A stretch of DNA of 64,000 bases from Enoplosus armatus (GCF_043641665.1 NC_092188.1:14405704-14469703), one strand, 5' to 3'; positions 21,601-34,897 are shown, counted from the first letter of the stretch. Notes: a model not told the origin generated them from the letters alone. Made by a program: numbers and translations.

Positions 21601-23277
21601 AAACCTACAGTCAGCGTGATCATACATTTTGGGATGCATGCAGACTTCTACAAGACATCCAATTGTGCAGTCTCATAGACTTGGGCAGATGGCAAAATGT
21701 ACGTCACACGGTCCTTCAAAGGTGAAGCGTAATTCATCTTTTGAGTTGTGATCTGTAGATTACGAAAACCTCCAAGAATTTGGACACAGTTAAAGCAAGT
21801 AGTTCATGGTAGTTACATTCTCAGATTAGTAAGACCCAAGCAAGTTTATTAGGTCCATTGAGGCTTCCCCCATAGGTTCCTGTGTATCAATGATATCTGT
21901 GTTCAGGAATGTACCATTCATGTTTGTCAATCTTGCCCTCCACACAAGGTCCCCAACTGACCTCACCTGTTACCACTGTAGTCTGACATCCCAACTTATT
22001 TACTAGGATACATAAACAAATGCAAGTGTCCTAGTCCAGTTCAGTAACATTGGTTAACTGTGGGTGTAGACCATGTGCCTCCTCTGATGCACTTGTTACT
22101 ACTGGATGGTAAAAACCCTCCAAGATTCCTCTATACCCTTGTCAAAATATTAAATGCTTAAAGGTCGGCCTGACCAAGTCATAAAGGTTTTAGTGCTGCA
22201 ACCACTACATGATACCCACCAGCTTCCCACCACTGAACATGTGTTGCCAATGTGAATTGCTAATGCGATGGCCTAGAGGATCCCTTCTACACCTGCACAT
22301 TTCTGTGTATGCATGAAGCAGTTTATGTTACTGCTGTAACCAAGAGGGGCCCTCATGGTCATGAAGTGACCTGATCCACATGTGTCTACAATGGGGTTCA
22401 CATAACTCGTGACCCAAAGGAGCTAACCAAGTAAACAGAAACATTTTTATTATGACCGGGGTAGTGAGACCTTTGTATTTATGTAGTTACTTAGCTATCA
22501 AGCAAGATTTAGTCAAAATGAATCATCCAAATCATGTAGCTGACAGTTTAGGTAGCTGAGATTTTTTTGGAGCAACAACCTCTTGGTCACCACACTGGCA
22601 GGACTTCTACTGGGAATTGAACCTGCAAGTGTGCACAACCCAAAGGTCCAACCTATTTTGGGTTATTGTTAGATTTTGGTAATCTGCCATGTGAACAGAG
22701 CATTGTGGAGGGTAATACTACAAAAGCAAAAAGCAAGGAAACTTAAAGGAAAACAGCCATTGGTGACTGAGGGATCATCTGATCTGAAGAATGTACTGGG
22801 CTGCAAAATCAAGGGGAAATTGAACAGGGGCACTCCGTTTGGGTCATGATTACATAGTCTACTTACAGCACCATGATAGGCTAAAAAGGTGACATGATAA
22901 TATGCAGGGGAGTTGAGAGTCCACTCTTACCCATTGATGTATTAAGAAAATCAGTATACCAGTTTCCAAGAGGGTGCCCCATTCATTCCTATGAAAGTTG
23001 CTCACTGAGCACATACGTCTCCATGGCCTTGGGGCATGCACACTAGTGTCCTTTGCTAGTGATTGTACGCTCTCCTTTTTTAATGATTGTGTATGGGGGG
23101 AAAGTATTTTTGGGCCAGTGTGTGTCATGTGATGTTGCAATACTTAGTAGGGCCACTGCGCCAAAATCGCCTCACATTCTAGTGCTGTTCCCGAGGCTTG
23201 CTCTCAACCAAACTACACTAAAATTTTCATGACAACTAATCACTGATCAACAGCTGATCGCTGACTTCTTTAACAGT
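18647..23277. other. Gene-poor intergenic DNA
   Basis: 3' flank of zinc-finger gene 1 (polyadenylation candidates ATTAAA at about 19,214 and AATAAA at about 19,427), then 4 kb with no coding frame that looks like protein. Open stretches at 19,944-20,324 and 21,294-21,725 lack recognisable motifs or splice context. Confidence 0.5.
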
Positions 23278-23518
23278 CTAAGGCTACATTGAGACCAAAT
23301 CAGGTGCTCTGGCGAAAGCGCCAGTCCTTTGATTCATTTGAATGTGGGTAGTCAGTTTAGGCTACGGCGGTGGGAACTGCAGGAGGTGCCGAAAAGAATT
23401 TGAACCAGCGCTGCTTTTGGAGAAATGCAACCTGACATCGGCGCTCCAGAGCCCTCACACCACCGCACAACCCAGTGCTAATCGCTGCAATGCCTGATTT
23501 GGTCTCAATGCAGCGTAA
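23278..23518. repeat. MITE with about 25-bp terminal inverted repeats
   Basis: The left end TAAGGCTACATTGAGACC and right end GGTCTCAATGCAGCGTAA are imperfect inverted repeats continuing into CAAATCAGG/CCTGATTTG. The flanks could carry a TAA target duplication, as for PIF/Harbinger-type elements. Related segments lie at about 26,806-26,985, about 14,263-14,515 and 36,640-36,690. Non-coding. Confidence 0.6.
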
Positions 23519-25160
23519 CTCACATGCATTCTTGCAGGATGTGATATTAGGGAAAGCTGATTGTTGAAGTTCCGGGCTTAAGGCGTCAGTATGCTTCACA
23601 GATTTTCGAAGAACATCGAAACCCTCCCCCACACACACACTTGTGGGGGCTACGTCCCCCTTGTAACTTTCCGAAACTGACAATCCGACAACCATGCCTA
23701 CTTTATGCAGCAATTGGTCAGGTGTGTAGAGGTGAGAAATATAGAAATGTAGAATTCGAGCTTCTCTCCCAAGCTCTCTTTTTTTTCATTTTCCACACAA
23801 CCACTACCATCACCTTTTGTGTGTACAAACAAGCACAACACCGTGAAAGCCTTTCAAGAGAGTCCGAAAGTGTGTGCTGTTATCTCCATTTGAACATTTA
23901 TAGCATCTCGCCCCTCTCTATGACTGAAGTGTGGGTGTTAGGAACAGCTGTAAGCACTTTGGCCCTTGGACGTGGTCAGATGACACATCCTATAAACAAG
24001 TTTGTTTAGCATACTCCAGCCTAGTATTTGACCTTGCAGAGACCACTTCTTTCAGGTGCTGCTGGTGACATTTGGGAAGTGCCCAGTGAAGCCACAGTTG
24101 GGGGTTGATATTATTGTTTGTTTTGCGTTGTTTATTGCGTAGTGCAGGGGCAGCACTGCATTGTAGGGGGAGGGGTCAATATCCTAGTTCAGTACTTTAC
24201 ATCCAGTCTGGGGATTTAAACCTGTAACCTTCGAGCCACATACTGATAGCAGGCTAGAGCTGTAGTGTGGGGAATGTGTGGTGTTCCTACAATTTCTTGA
24301 GGTTACATGCAAGTTCCGAGTACAGCTTGTAGAATGGATTTTAACTTCAGTGCTTGGTTTTGACAGTAGTGAATAACTGCATATAAGAAAGAATATCCCC
24401 AACAAAGTCACATAGTCAAACAGATTAACTGAAATATTTAGGGAGTAAACCCTGATATTAAGGATACAGGCTGAATATGTCGGATGATCCAGACCTGTTT
24501 TTTATTGCAAGCTTCAAGAAGTGAATTGACTCCCACAAGAGAGGCAGTTATCTAACTACTTCTTTGATATCAGTGGACCTCTATTGCTCCGCTGGATGGC
24601 CGGTTTAGAATTTGAGAGGTTTATACGGCCTGACTTGGTCAGAAAGCTGTTCCCTTTTAATTTGCACAATTCCGTTGTACAAATGTAAATAAATGATCAG
24701 TACAATTGACAGCACATTTTGAGGTAAAAGCAAAGTAAACCTGTTGGGTGCATAAATGCACCAGTCAGAGGAAGTAAAGTAATTGTCTGGTCACAGAATA
24801 TCAGACATAATCAGAAGATCCTGTTTACCCAGTATGTCAAAGTATAGGTTTTGAGGGTTTTTTCTTCTCTAGAACAATGTGTTTTTTCTTTCCATGTGAT
24901 CTGGTTCTTGTGTGCCTCCTCAACCAAAGAGGTTTTGTAGTGGACAAGTACAAAAACAGGTGGCGCCATTTTGTAGAAGGTTTTGCCCACAAAATGGCAG
25001 TGTGCAACTTATTAACCCTTTTAAGGCCAACCACATCTAGTCCAGCAGACAAGTAGGCAGGCCAGGTTGAGTTCCCCTGCAACTCTGATCTTTCTCGAGT
25101 AACATCAACAGAGTGGTACTGAAACTGCACATGGGAGCACTGAAGCCCCACCGAGGACTT
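23519..25160. other. Intergenic DNA, possible SINE-like fragment
   Basis: No gene. At about 24,200-24,240 the phrase GGGGATTTAAACCTGTAACC resembles an inverted tRNA-type B box, as in tRNA-derived SINEs, but no complete element could be delimited. Confidence 0.35.
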
Positions 25161-25189
25161 CAATGATCAGCCCAGTCACTGTCAGCACA

Positions 25190-25771
25190 AGTGGTACTGC
25201 CTGTCTGCCACACCACGTAGGGAGCGCGGGAGCAGCTGCAGCGGCAAGGAAGCAACCTTGGTGCAGTCGCCCGGAAGGAGTCGTGCTACCGCCCCGTCAG
25301 GCTCTGGCAGTGACAGCCATAGAACATGGAGGGGGCGGGCTCTCGAAGTCCCCGCACCTTGTTATTGGTTGTTATCATACAGTTGTATAACGTACGAACA
25401 GTTTCGGGCACATTGTCTGAAAATGCGCAAATAAAGATAATGGAGGCGGATTTGGATCTATCGCCACAACAAGCCATGTAGCGCACGCCGTGCGGGGAAA
25501 AACCAGGAGTTTTAAGACTTGATGACCCCCATTGACTCACAGTTCTTAAAGGAAAAAAGGTATTCTGGCTGTATTGCTCAGGAAAGACGGAAGCCACCTG
25601 CAAGGAGGACAGTCGCCTTCACCGCTTACTGGCAAAGAAATCTGAGATGCAATGTCTTTGAACGGGGTCGGTTAACGTTACGTGATTATTACAACACAGA
25701 CCATGTAGCCGATAAGCCACAAAGGAAATCTGCCGGCGAAGCACGAAAGAGCAACACGGAGCACTGATCGG
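25190..25771 (+). promoter_or_regulatory. CpG-containing promoter/first-exon candidate for zinc-finger gene 2
   Basis: The sequence from 25,190 to about 25,520 is richer in G+C and CpG than the surroundings. An open 249-nt stretch follows and ends near a consensus donor (GATCGG/GTAAGGAG, exon end 25,771). The position, far upstream and on the same strand, suits a distal first exon of the gene whose coding exon begins at 40,955. It could equally belong to an unrecognised transcript. Confidence 0.35.
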
Positions 25772-28423
25772 GTAAGGAGTCCTGCTAAAGACCAGCTGCA
25801 GAGAAGCCATTAGCTGTTGGGTATCAGTGCTAGCTAGCATTGTGCTAGTCACCAAGGTAGCTAGCTTGCTTCATCAAGAACATCAACTAACGTCAATGTA
25901 AAATCAGGAAAAACACGTGGCTACAGTCTCAAACCTCACCGCTGTTGTGAATGTTCATGTTTTTGTTGAGCTGATCGCATCCTACCGTTTCCTTTGGTTC
26001 TGCTGTCCTCCGTCCAGGCAGGCTAAAAGTACAGCATCTTACAATAACACAACCAAGACAGCTTCCAGGTGGTCGCACACCATAGTCTCCTATTTAAAAA
26101 CTACAAATGATTTAAAATGCTCAGTCCAAATTATGACTGAGTACAAAACAAAAGTTTACTTAAGAAACTTTTGGTAACGTTACATATACCAGCAGGTAAT
26201 CATTCATAAGTACCTTGCAACCTAAAAGATGTATAACATACACAGTAAGCTCTAAAACAACTGATTTAAGTTGTCACCCTCTTAAATACAATGACACGGC
26301 CCCAAAATAAATTTTACTCAAATTTCCTATATTTTGGATGATGCATCTCTGTTATCAGTTCACTGGTCCTCTGGTGAATTTCTGTGATTTAACCGAGTAT
26401 ATCCACCTGTGACAATGAGGTCTGCTTGCAGGGCAACCTGGCATGTATAGTCTCTGCTCCATGAGCCTCAGCCAAACACTGAATTTTGTCATTGTTCCTT
26501 TCATCTGTCTTTAAAAACGCTACACAAGGTAAAAGGGTATTTTCTGTCCATATATTGAGATAAAAGTGTCTACAACTGCTCGTAAAATTTGAGCAGACGA
26601 CTTCCCATGATTCCTTGGCAAGAGAAGCACTGTCAAACCATATACACTCTTTGGCCACTTTATTAGGTGCACCTGTACAATCTTATTAAATCCAGTTAAC
26701 AGCTCTGCCAGATAGTCTACCTTTTTACAAAGCTTATAATGACCAGTGTTTGTAAAATTTTCAGAGAGGTGTAAATTCAACTATATGTTTATTACTGAGG
26801 TCATAGTTCAGACCATATTAGGCGTTCTGGCAAAAAACGCAAGTCCTCCCATTAATTTGAATGTGGGTAGGCTGTGAAAAGTTGAAACAGAGTCAACAAT
26901 GGAGCTCCAGAGCTCACACACTGCCGCCCAACCCTGCACTAATGGCCGCAACGAATGATTTGGTCTGATTGCAGCCTTAGTTGTGGTGTCGTACTGGACT
27001 GCATTATATTGAAATGTGTTTCTAATATTCTTTCTCCCTCATATAATGTAGTCCTGTTCAACACTACTGCAAACTACAACATCAATAATAATAATAATAA
27101 TAATAATAATAAACATACACGAAGTGGCTGCTGAGTTAAATGCTAACAGAATAAGGTTCAAATTCTATTGGTGGGTGCAGTAGTCGATTGATACCCATTT
27201 TGTTCAGAAATGGTTAAAAAAAATCAGTATCATGTTTTGACTTTTCAGAATTATTAAAAATAAAGGCCATCTAAAGAAAGGGACCAACGAAAAGTTGTGA
27301 AAGAGAAGCTATCCTGTAGCAGGATAGTCGAGTTGTAATCAAAAGTGACCATGTAATCTATGTGTGGTCTGATTTGCCTGGCTTTGGCTGATGTTGGGTT
27401 AGGTTACATTTGCTCTGTTGTCCTTAGTTTAATTTTTTTATTGTATCCACCTAGAAAGTTGTCTTTTGCATGTTTTGCTCCTTGCAGAAACAAGACACCT
27501 GCACCGCTATCACGTGGTACATAGTCCGTTTTTAAAGGCTTTGTAACTCAGTACAGTTTGATGAACGCAACACAAAGTGGTGTACTTGTCGCCGTAACTG
27601 TATAACCCCCCCCCCCTCTTACGGTGATTATATCAGTTATTACTGTTGGCTCATGTGCTGGCGGTGGCCAATAGCAAAATTGTGGCCCCATACCAAACAC
27701 TGACCAACCCATCCTGATTTTTACAGCTGAGTACTGTAACACCACTAGAGAGATTTTGTTTGTGGGCTGCTAAATCTTAACTGTCAATATTATTTCGTCA
27801 TCTGGGTATTTGCAGTGTTTCGTAGTACTGGGTTGATCAGTGATGAAGAAAGATTCATACACTGTAGGCTGTCCATTCCATTGAACTACTGCAGTTCCAA
27901 GTTTCTTCAGTAGAGTATTAGCTTTTAATGCTTCTCTGTGCTTGTATCAATATGTTGTGTGGTACATCACATAAACATAGTTGCTCACATAAGAAATGCT
28001 GGAAATTGTTGAATAAAAATGGAGCAGTCTTCTTAGGGATTCTAAATATTAGATGCATCCTATATATGTGTATTCTTTGGACTTACACACTGCTGGCTGT
28101 CACAGGCACCCTTTTAGCAGCTGCCTGTGCCACTCCTGTTAAGTCCGAGCAGTCCAGCGCAGCCAGTGTCAATCCACGAAAGTTGCAGGTGTACATGGCA
28201 CTCAATAAGTGGGAGGGAGGTGAGTAAATTGTTTGGCACTCGTGCCACTTTTAACTGGAATCAGGAAGTTTGTGGCAACCAGTACTCACCTTGGCTAGTC
28301 AGCTGTTGTGTTATGTGAGAAAGCAGGATTGTGTGCCTTCAGCCTCACAACATGGCTAAGACAAGTTAAGATGGTATGTTTTGAGTTGTGCTTGAATTGA
28401 TTCGTGTATTAAGTCAATTGAAA
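25772..28423. other. Intronic or intergenic DNA
   Basis: No protein-like frame. It contains a relative of the 23,278 MITE at about 26,806-26,985 (right end GATTTGGTCTGATTGCAGCC) and an AAT triplet microsatellite at 27,084-27,112. The first intron of zinc-finger gene 2 may span it. Confidence 0.45.
27084..27112 (+). repeat. (AAT)n microsatellite
   Basis: About nine uninterrupted AAT units. Confidence 0.85.
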
Positions 28424-30092
28424 CAAACAGTGCAGTGACCAAATAAAGTGTCCAGTAGGGGGTGGGTGCGTTAATGTAACGCAGGGGGGACAGGGGTGGT
28501 GTACGTTAATATAACATATAACTTGTGTTTGTGTTGGGGGAGGGGGAGGGGGGGGGGTCAGTGCAAGTCTTTGGCCATGTTCGTCAGGTTGACTGCAGAG
28601 GGGGAAAAACTGTTTTTGTGGCGGGAGGTTTTGGTCCTGATGGACCACAGCCTCCTGCCAGAGGGGAGGGGGTCAAACAGATAGTGTCCAGGGTGCGAGG
28701 GGTCGGCAGCAATCTTCCCTGCTCTCCTCAGGGTCCTGGAGGAGTACAGGTCTTGAAGAGATGGGAGGTTGCAGCCAATCACCCTCTCTACAGAGCGGAT
28801 GATACGCTGCAGTCTGCACCTGTCCTTGGTGGAGGCAGCAGCGTACCAGACGGTGATGGAGGAGGTGAGGATGGACTCTATGATGGCAGTGTAGAAGTGA
28901 ACCAGCATTGTTTGTGGCAGGTTAAACTTCTTCAGCTGCCTCAGGAAGTACATCCTCTGTTAGGCTTTCTTGATGAGGGAGCTGATGTTCAGCTCCCACC
29001 AGAGGTCCTGGCTGATGATGGAGCCCAGGAAACGGAAGGACTCCACAGTGTCCACTAGAGAGTCACACAGGGTGATGGGGGCAGGTGGGGCTGCACTCTT
29101 CCTGAAGTCTACAACCATCTCCACTGTCTTTGAAGCGTTAAGCTCCAGGTTGTTGTTGTTGCACCAGGTCACCAGATGGTCAATCTCCCACCTGTAGGCA
29201 GACTTATCCTCACCAGAGTCCGATGAGGGTGGTGTCGTCTGCGAACTTCAGGAGCTGGACGGACTGGTGACTGGAGGTGCAGCTGTTGGTGTACAGGGAG
29301 AAGAGTAGTGGAGAAAGAACACAGCCTTGAGGGGAGCCGGTGCTGATCGTTCGCAAATCTGAGATGTGTTTCCCCAGCTTCACGTGCTGCTTCCTGTCAG
29401 ACAGGAAATCTGTGATCCACCTGCAGGTGGGGTCAGGCATGTTACGCTGGGAGAGCTTTTCCTGAAGAAGAGCCGGGACGATCGTGTTGAAGGCAGAGCT
29501 GAAGTCCACAAACAGGATCCTGGCATAGGATCCTGCGGAGTCCAGGTGCTGGAGGAGGAAGTGTAGGGCCAAGTTGACGGCGTCATCTACAGACCTGTTG
29601 ACTCTAGGCGAACTGCAGGGGGTCCAGCAGAGGGTCAGTGATGGATTTGAGGTGGGACAAAACCAGGCGTTCAAATGATTTCATGACCACAGAGGTCAGG
29701 GTGACAGGTCTGTTGTCATTTAATCCTGTGGGCCCTGTTTTTTTGGGGATGGGGATGATGGTGGAGGCGTGGAGCAGGCTGGATGTCTGTGAACACCGGA
29801 GACAGCTGATCGGCGCAGCGCTTCAGGCAGGATGGGGAGATGGAGTCTGGTCCAGCAGCTTTCCGGGGGTTTTGTCTCTTGAAGAGCCTGTTCACATCTC
29901 TTTCAAGGACAGACGGAGGTGTCGATGGTGGAGGGGGGGGGGCACTGTGGGGGGCAGCTCTGGTGGTGATAGGAGGTGTGAGAGTTCAGCCCCAGGCGTG
30001 ATGAGGGGTTGGGTCTGTTGGGCTGGAGCTGGTGGGTGATGGTGTGGGGGATGGTGTCAGGACTGTCCCATTGTCTTTCAAGTTGACAGCCA
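28424..30092 (-). mobile_element. L2/CR1-type LINE, 5'-truncated and broken (copy A)
   Basis: On the minus strand it encodes a reverse transcriptase in several frames: S-A-F-N-T-I-V, S-T-G-S-P-Q-G-C-V-L-S-P-L-L-F and F-A-D-D-T-T are all visible, then the C-terminal R-R-L-x-S-I-R-T-K-T-S-R-H-K-N-S-F phrase. It shares its 3' UTR with the plus-strand copy at 51,672 (the GTTAATGTAACGC and AAAGTGTCCAG phrases) but lacks the CTGATT tail. The frame is broken by shifts, a stop after F-A-D-D-T-T-L-I-G-L-W and a short deletion near 29,785. The 5' end stops within the EN-RT linker. Dead copy. The exact clade (L2/Maui or Rex1-like) was not settled. Confidence 0.8.
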
Positions 30093-32164
30093 GTGTACAT
30101 TCATCCAAATTTTCAGTGCTATTTCCCCTGTGCAAAATATTTCCCTAGATCACTATTGGCCCTCAGCAATTCTTTCAGCAAACGGCATCGTTACAACAGA
30201 AGCACTTCTTCATTTACTGTAAGACAAGCTAATGGTGATGCATAAAGCTACTGTTGATGCTAACATAACACTTTATTCATGTGCTTCACAGTAAATATGT
30301 TTTAAGTGCAAAACACGCCGGCTGTGCTGTGAAGTGTCACGCTAGCTATTCTATTTTTGAGGCCCGTTGTTCACACTGGATGTGTCACACGGACAGAGAA
30401 AGTAATCAAAAGCGCAGAGGCCGGGGTGTGCCGAGAACATAATAACATTTCAGTGGAAGCACATGTAGCTGGGAAATAGGGCAGTGCGTATCCTGAGAAC
30501 TTAACCCCAGAATGACACATCAAAACATTGCGGGTATGTGGGCCAACATAGGAAACAATGTGTATGGGTATATTGACCTGTGTCACATGTTACATGTTTG
30601 TTTTTAGTACAAAATTTCCTCCTTGTGATGCTACCCCTGCACCGCAGCTCAGCAAGGAAACCCAGTCTGTGGAAACAAGAGGGGATTTTGTACTAAAAAG
30701 ACTGTAACTTTCAAAGATACCCTCTTGAGCCCAATACCTCATGTAGCCTGCAGTGCCAAAGAATGTCAAGGTCCTCGCAACACATGTTGTTCTTGAGGCG
30801 ATGTGCCACGAAGCGATGCACGCTTCATTTCGGCACCCGTGTTAAAAAATTGGGCTGTTCAGACAGAGCGTGTCGCAGCCGGCTCGCGATCTGCAGCAAT
30901 GGTTTCTGCGGCTGTTATATTTTCTCCGCGCACGAGCAAATGTGGCTAGAAAACACACCGATAATCTACTATAAACAATCAACGATCAAATATGCATCTC
31001 ATGCTGGCCAACCCATTTGATTTTCCTGTCCCTCTCCCCACTGTTCTCCTGGAGTTTCAATTCCCCTGATTTTTCTCCCCACATGATCTGCCCATCCACT
31101 ATATTAGAAATGGTATCACTGCTGTTGCTGTCACTTGTCTTTAAAGGAGAGCCACATAGACGAGCAGACACACACACATAAGCAAGCAGACAGAGATCAG
31201 CTCTACATGTGATTTAGAAAGGAGCAGAGAAGCAGAATCGCTTGTTGAACGGTGCAGAGAAATGCGCTTCTGGTGTGAACAGCCAGACTACTGCTCGAGC
31301 AAGAATTGACATATCGTGGTGCTTTGCTGCGCATCCGCCTCCTGTCTGAACCCAGCATAACTCACCACTTTGAGTTTCACGTTGCACTGGCACCATATGC
31401 TTGGCTACTAAGGACTCTGTTCGCAAAAAGCAATGGTTCCATTTTGCATTTGCTTCCTTTTTCCAGAATATTCCTTACCGCCTCAGATTGTTGTCCAGTC
31501 ATGCAGACCATCATCATCACCAGGCCTATTGAACCCAAACATGAATCCATGCAGTTGATATGGGGGGAAAGTGCCCCACTTGATAGAAACGACTCCTAAA
31601 ATGTTAACTTCCTGCTCATGCTTAATCTAAACCAGTAAAATGGCACAATTCACTACATGGATTTATGCTTCTGCAAGGCATTGTGATCATTTGCTTTGAC
31701 ACAAACTATGGGGAATTGTTGTTTGTGAGACATTTTGTGTACCCTCCACTGTAAATTATTATCGGACAGCTGTATGGTTTTCAGTTAATCGGCAGCAATT
31801 CTAGGACCCACAATAAGCCATTAGTGTGAGATCTTGTTTTAGGGGGAGTAGTTTGATAGGCTGCACACAGTGGCTGTTTTTGTTTGTTTGTTTTTTTTAC
31901 ATGAAAATGCTGTTTTAAAACTCCAATGTTTTTAGTGTATTTGTTGGAGTGAAGTGGGCTGTAGGTTTAATGGATAATGTTAAACCTTATTCTTCAACAG
32001 TACTTGACTGCATAAAACATCTTGCTTGATCATACTGGTCACAGGGTTTTGTGTCATACTTGGCGCTTGGTTATGTTATTGAGCTATCTTGGTTGCCCTA
32101 TATTTCTGCTGGTAGAAGACACCCGTGGGTTACTGTGTAGTGGGAAGAACTTAATAGAAGCACT
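30093..32164. other. Intergenic/intronic DNA with a hairpin repeat
   Basis: No gene. A near-perfect inverted repeat at 30,602-30,699 is listed separately. The region at about 30,760-31,340 is CpG-richer and begins and ends with CTGTTCAGACA/GTGAACAGCC-like words, which may be ends of a degraded transposon. Confidence 0.4.
30602..30699. repeat. Inverted repeat (short MITE or hairpin)
   Basis: TTTTTAGTACAAAAT at the left and ATTTTGTACTAAAAA at the right are perfect reverse complements, with further pairing inward (CCTCCTTG against CAAGAGGGG). The arms flank about 50 bp. It may be a small non-autonomous element. Non-coding. Confidence 0.6.
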
Positions 32165-32365
32165 GTGCTGAAAATAAGCCAACACAGTGTGCATCCATGG
32201 CTTTGGGATGTAAGGTGCTGACCATTAAAAGCAGCGTCCACCGGTTCAAATCTGGCCGAGGACCATTTCCCATCTCTCTCCCCTCATTTCCTGTTGTCTC
32301 TCTATTCTCGCCTCTCTGCTAAGGCATACATTGCCCCCAAAATACTTTTAAAAATCATGGTTTCT
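32165..32365 (+). mobile_element. tRNA-derived SINE fragment
   Basis: A B-box-like GGTTCAAATCTGGCC is followed by a CCATCTCTCTCCCCTCATTTCCTG phrase and a CT-rich stretch ending in AAGGCATACATTGCCCCC. This order is that of a common acanthomorph tRNA-derived SINE. The ends were not precisely resolved. Confidence 0.5.
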
Positions 32366-33415
32366 CACAAAGTGAGCCGCATACCTAATCCATTGAGAAT
32401 GGGCCTGTCATGGACATTTGAAATGTGACCCAGCACCTTCCAGATGGGATAGCATGAGAGGAGTGCAAGGTGCAGGGGGAGAGGGTAATATGAAACAAAA
32501 AAAGCTATTGCTTACCATGACTATAAGTAAAGGTTTAAAGTTTGCCCAAATTGCGTTAAGCACAGATTTAAGTTTTAAACATACAGTGTCCTTTGTGGAT
32601 AAATTCACTGATGCTGTTGTGGTGCCATCAGTGTTTTATGAGAGTTTAGTTGTGACTGGGAATGAGTATCATGTGCTGGTACGAAGGTTCGACACCTGAG
32701 ACTTGAGTGGACTGCAAAATATTATAAAATTCTGTTCACGAGCTGGCTCCTGAAGTACCTTTTTACAATCTGTAAAATTGCACATGAATTTAAGCAGACT
32801 TTAAAGCAGTCCCCACTTTACACTGTATTTTCAGATATACTTTTGAATGGAAGAAATAATAAATGCTCAAATACAGGAAACACTGAAGGGCTTGGTCAAA
32901 TCTACATAGGTGGGCTGCCCATATATATTCTGTATATGTGTAACACAGTTGCCCTCAAAAACCAGACTTCCACTGAGTTCAGATTTGAATTCCAGCTGTG
33001 AGCTATGAGGACGGTTTTGCAAGCAGACTCTCCAGAATGTAAGAGAGATTATCCTGGAATTTTGTATGCCTGTCCTTGGAAAGACATCTCATACCTTGCA
33101 CATGTGAGCACAATGTCAGCTATGACTTCATTGAGTAAGAAACTTGTCCTTTCGCCAGCGTTGAGCAGTTGATTGAAGGTTGTACCACAGTTTCATCTAA
33201 TTCTTATATATGCCCATAATTATTTGAAATGCATTGTTACTTAAACGCTGTACGGTTTCCATTTTAAATGTGTTGTCTGAATCTTTCCCACGTGTGTAAC
33301 CCAAATTCTGACACATCATTCAAAATACTGTAAAATTACTGATGCTGTGCTGTGTGACTTGTTGCTGGAAACCAAGACACTGATCTGTTGGAGTTGTGGT
33401 TGTCTTGCTAGCATA
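32366..33415. other. Intergenic/intronic DNA, nothing recognised
   Basis: AT-rich with no protein-like frame. It contains GTCAAATCTAC and similar low-information sequence but no repeat that I could define. Confidence 0.5.
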
Positions 33416-34897
33416 CAGTGCATCCGGAAAGTATTCATACCGCTTCACTTTTTCCACATTTTGTTATGTTACAGACAATACCCCATAATGACAAAGTGAA
33501 AAGTTTTTTAGACAATTTATTAAAAATAAAACACTCAAATATCACATGTACATAAATATTCACACCCTTTGCTATGAAACTCAGAGTTGAGCTCAGGTGC
33601 ATCCTGTTTCCACTGATCATCCTTGAAATGTTTCTACAACTTGATTGGAGTCTGCCTGTGGTAAATTCAATTGATTGGATATGATTTGGAAAGGCACACA
33701 CCTGTCTATATAAGGTCCCACAGTTGACAGTGCATGTCAGAGCACAAACCAAGCATGAAGTCAAAGGAATTGTCTGTGGACCTCTGAGACAGGATTGTAT
33801 CGAGGCACAGATCTGGGGAAAGGTACAGAAAAATTTCTGCAGCATTGAAGGTCCCAAAGAGCACAGTGGTCTCCATCATTCGTAAATGGAAGAAGTTTGG
33901 AACCACCAGGACTCTTCCTAGAGCTGGCCGCCCGGCCAAAATGAGCAATCGGGGGAGAAGGGCCTTGGTCAGGGAGGTGACCAAGAACCCGATGGTCACT
34001 CTGACAGAGCTCCAGCGTTCCTCTGTGGAGATGGGAGAACCTTCCAGAAGGACAACCATCTCTGCAGCACTCCACCAATCAGGCCTTTATGGTAGAGTGG
34101 CCAGACGGAAGCCACTCCTCAGTACAAAGCACATGACAGCCCGCTTGGAGTTTGCCAATAGGCACCTAAAGGACTCTCAGACCATGAGAAACAAAATTCT
34201 CTGGTCTGATGAAACCAAGATTGAACTCTTTGGCCTGAATGCCAAGCGTCATGTCTGGAGGAAACCAGCCACTGCTCATCACCTGGCCAATACCATCCCT
34301 ACAGTGAAGCATCATGCTGTGGGGATGTTTTTCAGCGGCAGGAACTGGGAGACTAGTCAGGATCGAGGGAAAGATGAATGCAGCAAAGTACAGAGAGATC
34401 CTTGACGAAAACCTGCTGCAGAGCACTCTGGACCTCAGACTGGGGCGAAGGTTCACCTTCCAACAGGACAACGACCCTAAGCACACAGCCAAGATGACAA
34501 AGGAGGGGCTTCGGGACAAGTCTCTGAATGTCCTTGAGTAGACCAGCCAGAGCCCAGACTTGAACCTGATTGAACATCTCTGGAAAGACCTGAAAATAGC
34601 TGTGCACCGACGCTCCCCATCCAAATTCATTGAGCTTGAGAGGATGTGCAAAGAAGAGGTGTGCCAAGCTTGTAGCATCATACCCAAGAAGACTGGAGGC
34701 TGTAATCGCTGCCAAAGGTGCTTCAACAAAGTACTGGGTAAAGGGTGTGAATACTTATGTACATGCAATATTTGAGTGTTTTATTTTTAATAAATTTGCA
34801 AAATTTATCATTATGGGTTAATTTAATCCATTTTGGAATAAGGCTGTAACATAAGAAAATGTGGAAAAAGTGAAACGGTATGAATACTTTGTGCCAG
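33416..34897 (+). mobile_element. Tc1/mariner element, nearly full length
   Basis: Flanked by TA on both sides (33,414-33,415 and 34,898-34,899). The inverted ends share AAGTATTCATACCG(C/T)TTCACTTTTTCCACATTTT followed by TTATGTTACAG. The first 11 or so bases of the right end have diverged from the left end (CAGTGCATCC), which may impair mobility. Length is about 1.48 kb, normal for a fish Tc1. It lies between zinc-finger genes 1 and 2, probably in an intron of gene 2. Confidence 0.9.
33755..34775 (+). pseudogene. Tc1 transposase, inactivated
   Basis: The frame begins M-K-S-K-E-L-S at 33,755 but meets a stop within twelve codons. It continues with the helix-turn-helix region (V-P-K-S-T-V-V-S-I-I-R-K-W), a G-R-P-A-K hook, then the DD34E catalytic core: [15 protein letters not shown] and S-P-D-L-N-L-I-E-H. 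It is broken by a frameshift near 34,314 and a TAG at 34,539-34,541, where TGG is expected. It cannot encode active transposase. Confidence 0.88.

Noticed and set aside
21294..21725. 143-codon open frame
   Set aside because: No motif, no splice-site context, no similarity to anything recognised; length is within chance for this amount of sequence.
24184..24260. tRNA gene
   Set aside because: Only a B-box-like word in inverted orientation; no A box or cloverleaf could be drawn, so at most a SINE scrap.
25519..25767. 82-codon open frame in the CpG region as a protein gene
   Set aside because: No recognisable domain, and the frame stops before the donor; more likely 5' UTR of a first exon.
28525..29058. 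Plus-strand open frame of 177 codons over LINE copy A (and similar frames over copies D and E)
   Set aside because: Gly/Val/Gln-rich antisense translation of the reverse transcriptase; no independent motif.
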